From Clostridioides difficile (GTDB lineage Bacteria; Bacillota; Clostridia; Peptostreptococcales; Peptostreptococcaceae), in contig NZ_JRHN01000031.1 of NCBI RefSeq assembly GCF_001299635.1, positions 248,001-312,000 of the forward strand: a stretch of DNA of 64,000 nt, written 5' to 3'. Within the stretch, counting starts at the first letter, position 1, and every line of letters starts with the position of its first letter. The position numbers were made by a program, and so were the translations under genes. The notes below the pieces were generated by a model. That model was not told the DNA's origin and searched no databases. It saw only the letters and a program-made list of their open reading frames with translations. Positions 63,972-64,000 of the stretch are shown one piece after another.

Positions 63972-64000
63972 ATGGAAAACAAAAAAGAGATATTATTTAA
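63972..64000 (+). CDS. Start of a gene cut by the window end
   Basis: AAAGGAG is followed at good distance by ATG and nine open codons (MENKKEILF...). Too little is visible to name it. Operator D upstream suggests control by the XRE regulators. Confidence 0.5.

Noticed and set aside
62591-64000. Complete prophage or integrative element
   Set aside because: Only the regulatory module is visible; no integrase, attachment site or structural genes are in the window.

Overview
The window is a low-GC Firmicute chromosome segment that I recognise as Clostridioides difficile. The signs are strongly AT-rich DNA with AGA arginine codons, the glucosaminidase-polC-rimP-nusA-infB-pnp gene order, and a cprABC-type transporter followed by an orphan kinase gene. 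No rRNA, tRNA, CRISPR array or insertion sequence was seen. No database was searched; gene names rest on motifs, length and gene order.

Region 1 (1-29.9 kb) is conserved housekeeping DNA, all on the + strand. It runs from the end of a cell-wall glucosaminidase gene through polC, the rimP-nusA-ylxR-ylxQ-infB-rbfA-nrnA-truB cluster (translation initiation, ribosome maturation, RNA turnover), ribF, rpsO, degV, pnp, a sporulation-type deacetylase, an M16 peptidase, ylmC, an aspartokinase, a ClpP-like protease, ftsK/spoIIIE, mnmH, rimO, pgsA, recA (LexA box) and rny. Many genes overlap or sit a few bases apart, and hairpin terminators mark the transcription units.

Region 2 (30-35.5 kb) is a signalling island: a 7TM sensor kinase, a response regulator with a SARP/OmpR-like DNA-binding domain, and a membrane GGDEF protein. 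Its arginine codon use (many CGN) differs from the core. A tandem 11-bp repeat in front of the GGDEF gene looks like the regulator's binding site.

Region 3 (35.8-53.6 kb) mixes an SF1 helicase, uppP-lepB (- strand), a tyrosine recombinase lacking key catalytic residues, purB, a MarR regulator, an aminotransferase, a GalT-like enzyme, exonuclease III, a DEDDh exonuclease, a glutamine synthetase with a long C-terminal extension, a diglucosyldiacylglycerol-synthase-like glycosyltransferase, and a PadR-DUF1700-DUF4097 operon. The promoters of padR and of uppP-lepB, 11 kb apart, have the same architecture, with the same dyad operator inside the -35/-10 spacer. I infer a small envelope-stress regulon.

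Region 4 (53.7-57.5 kb) is the cprABC-cprK antimicrobial-peptide resistance locus, with a kinase but no response regulator and an 11-bp direct repeat at its promoter. Region 5 (57.5-62.4 kb) holds a pyridoxal kinase, a secreted amidase, a cold-shock protein, a CBS-pair protein behind a structured leader, a parvulin and a small membrane protein. Region 6 (62.5-64 kb) is a phage-type control module: an ImmA/IrrE-like protein, an XRE repressor and a divergent XRE regulator, with four related AGAACA-type operators. From memory of the C. difficile map it may be the left end of the diffocin (phage-tail-like bacteriocin) locus; the window ends before this can be seen.
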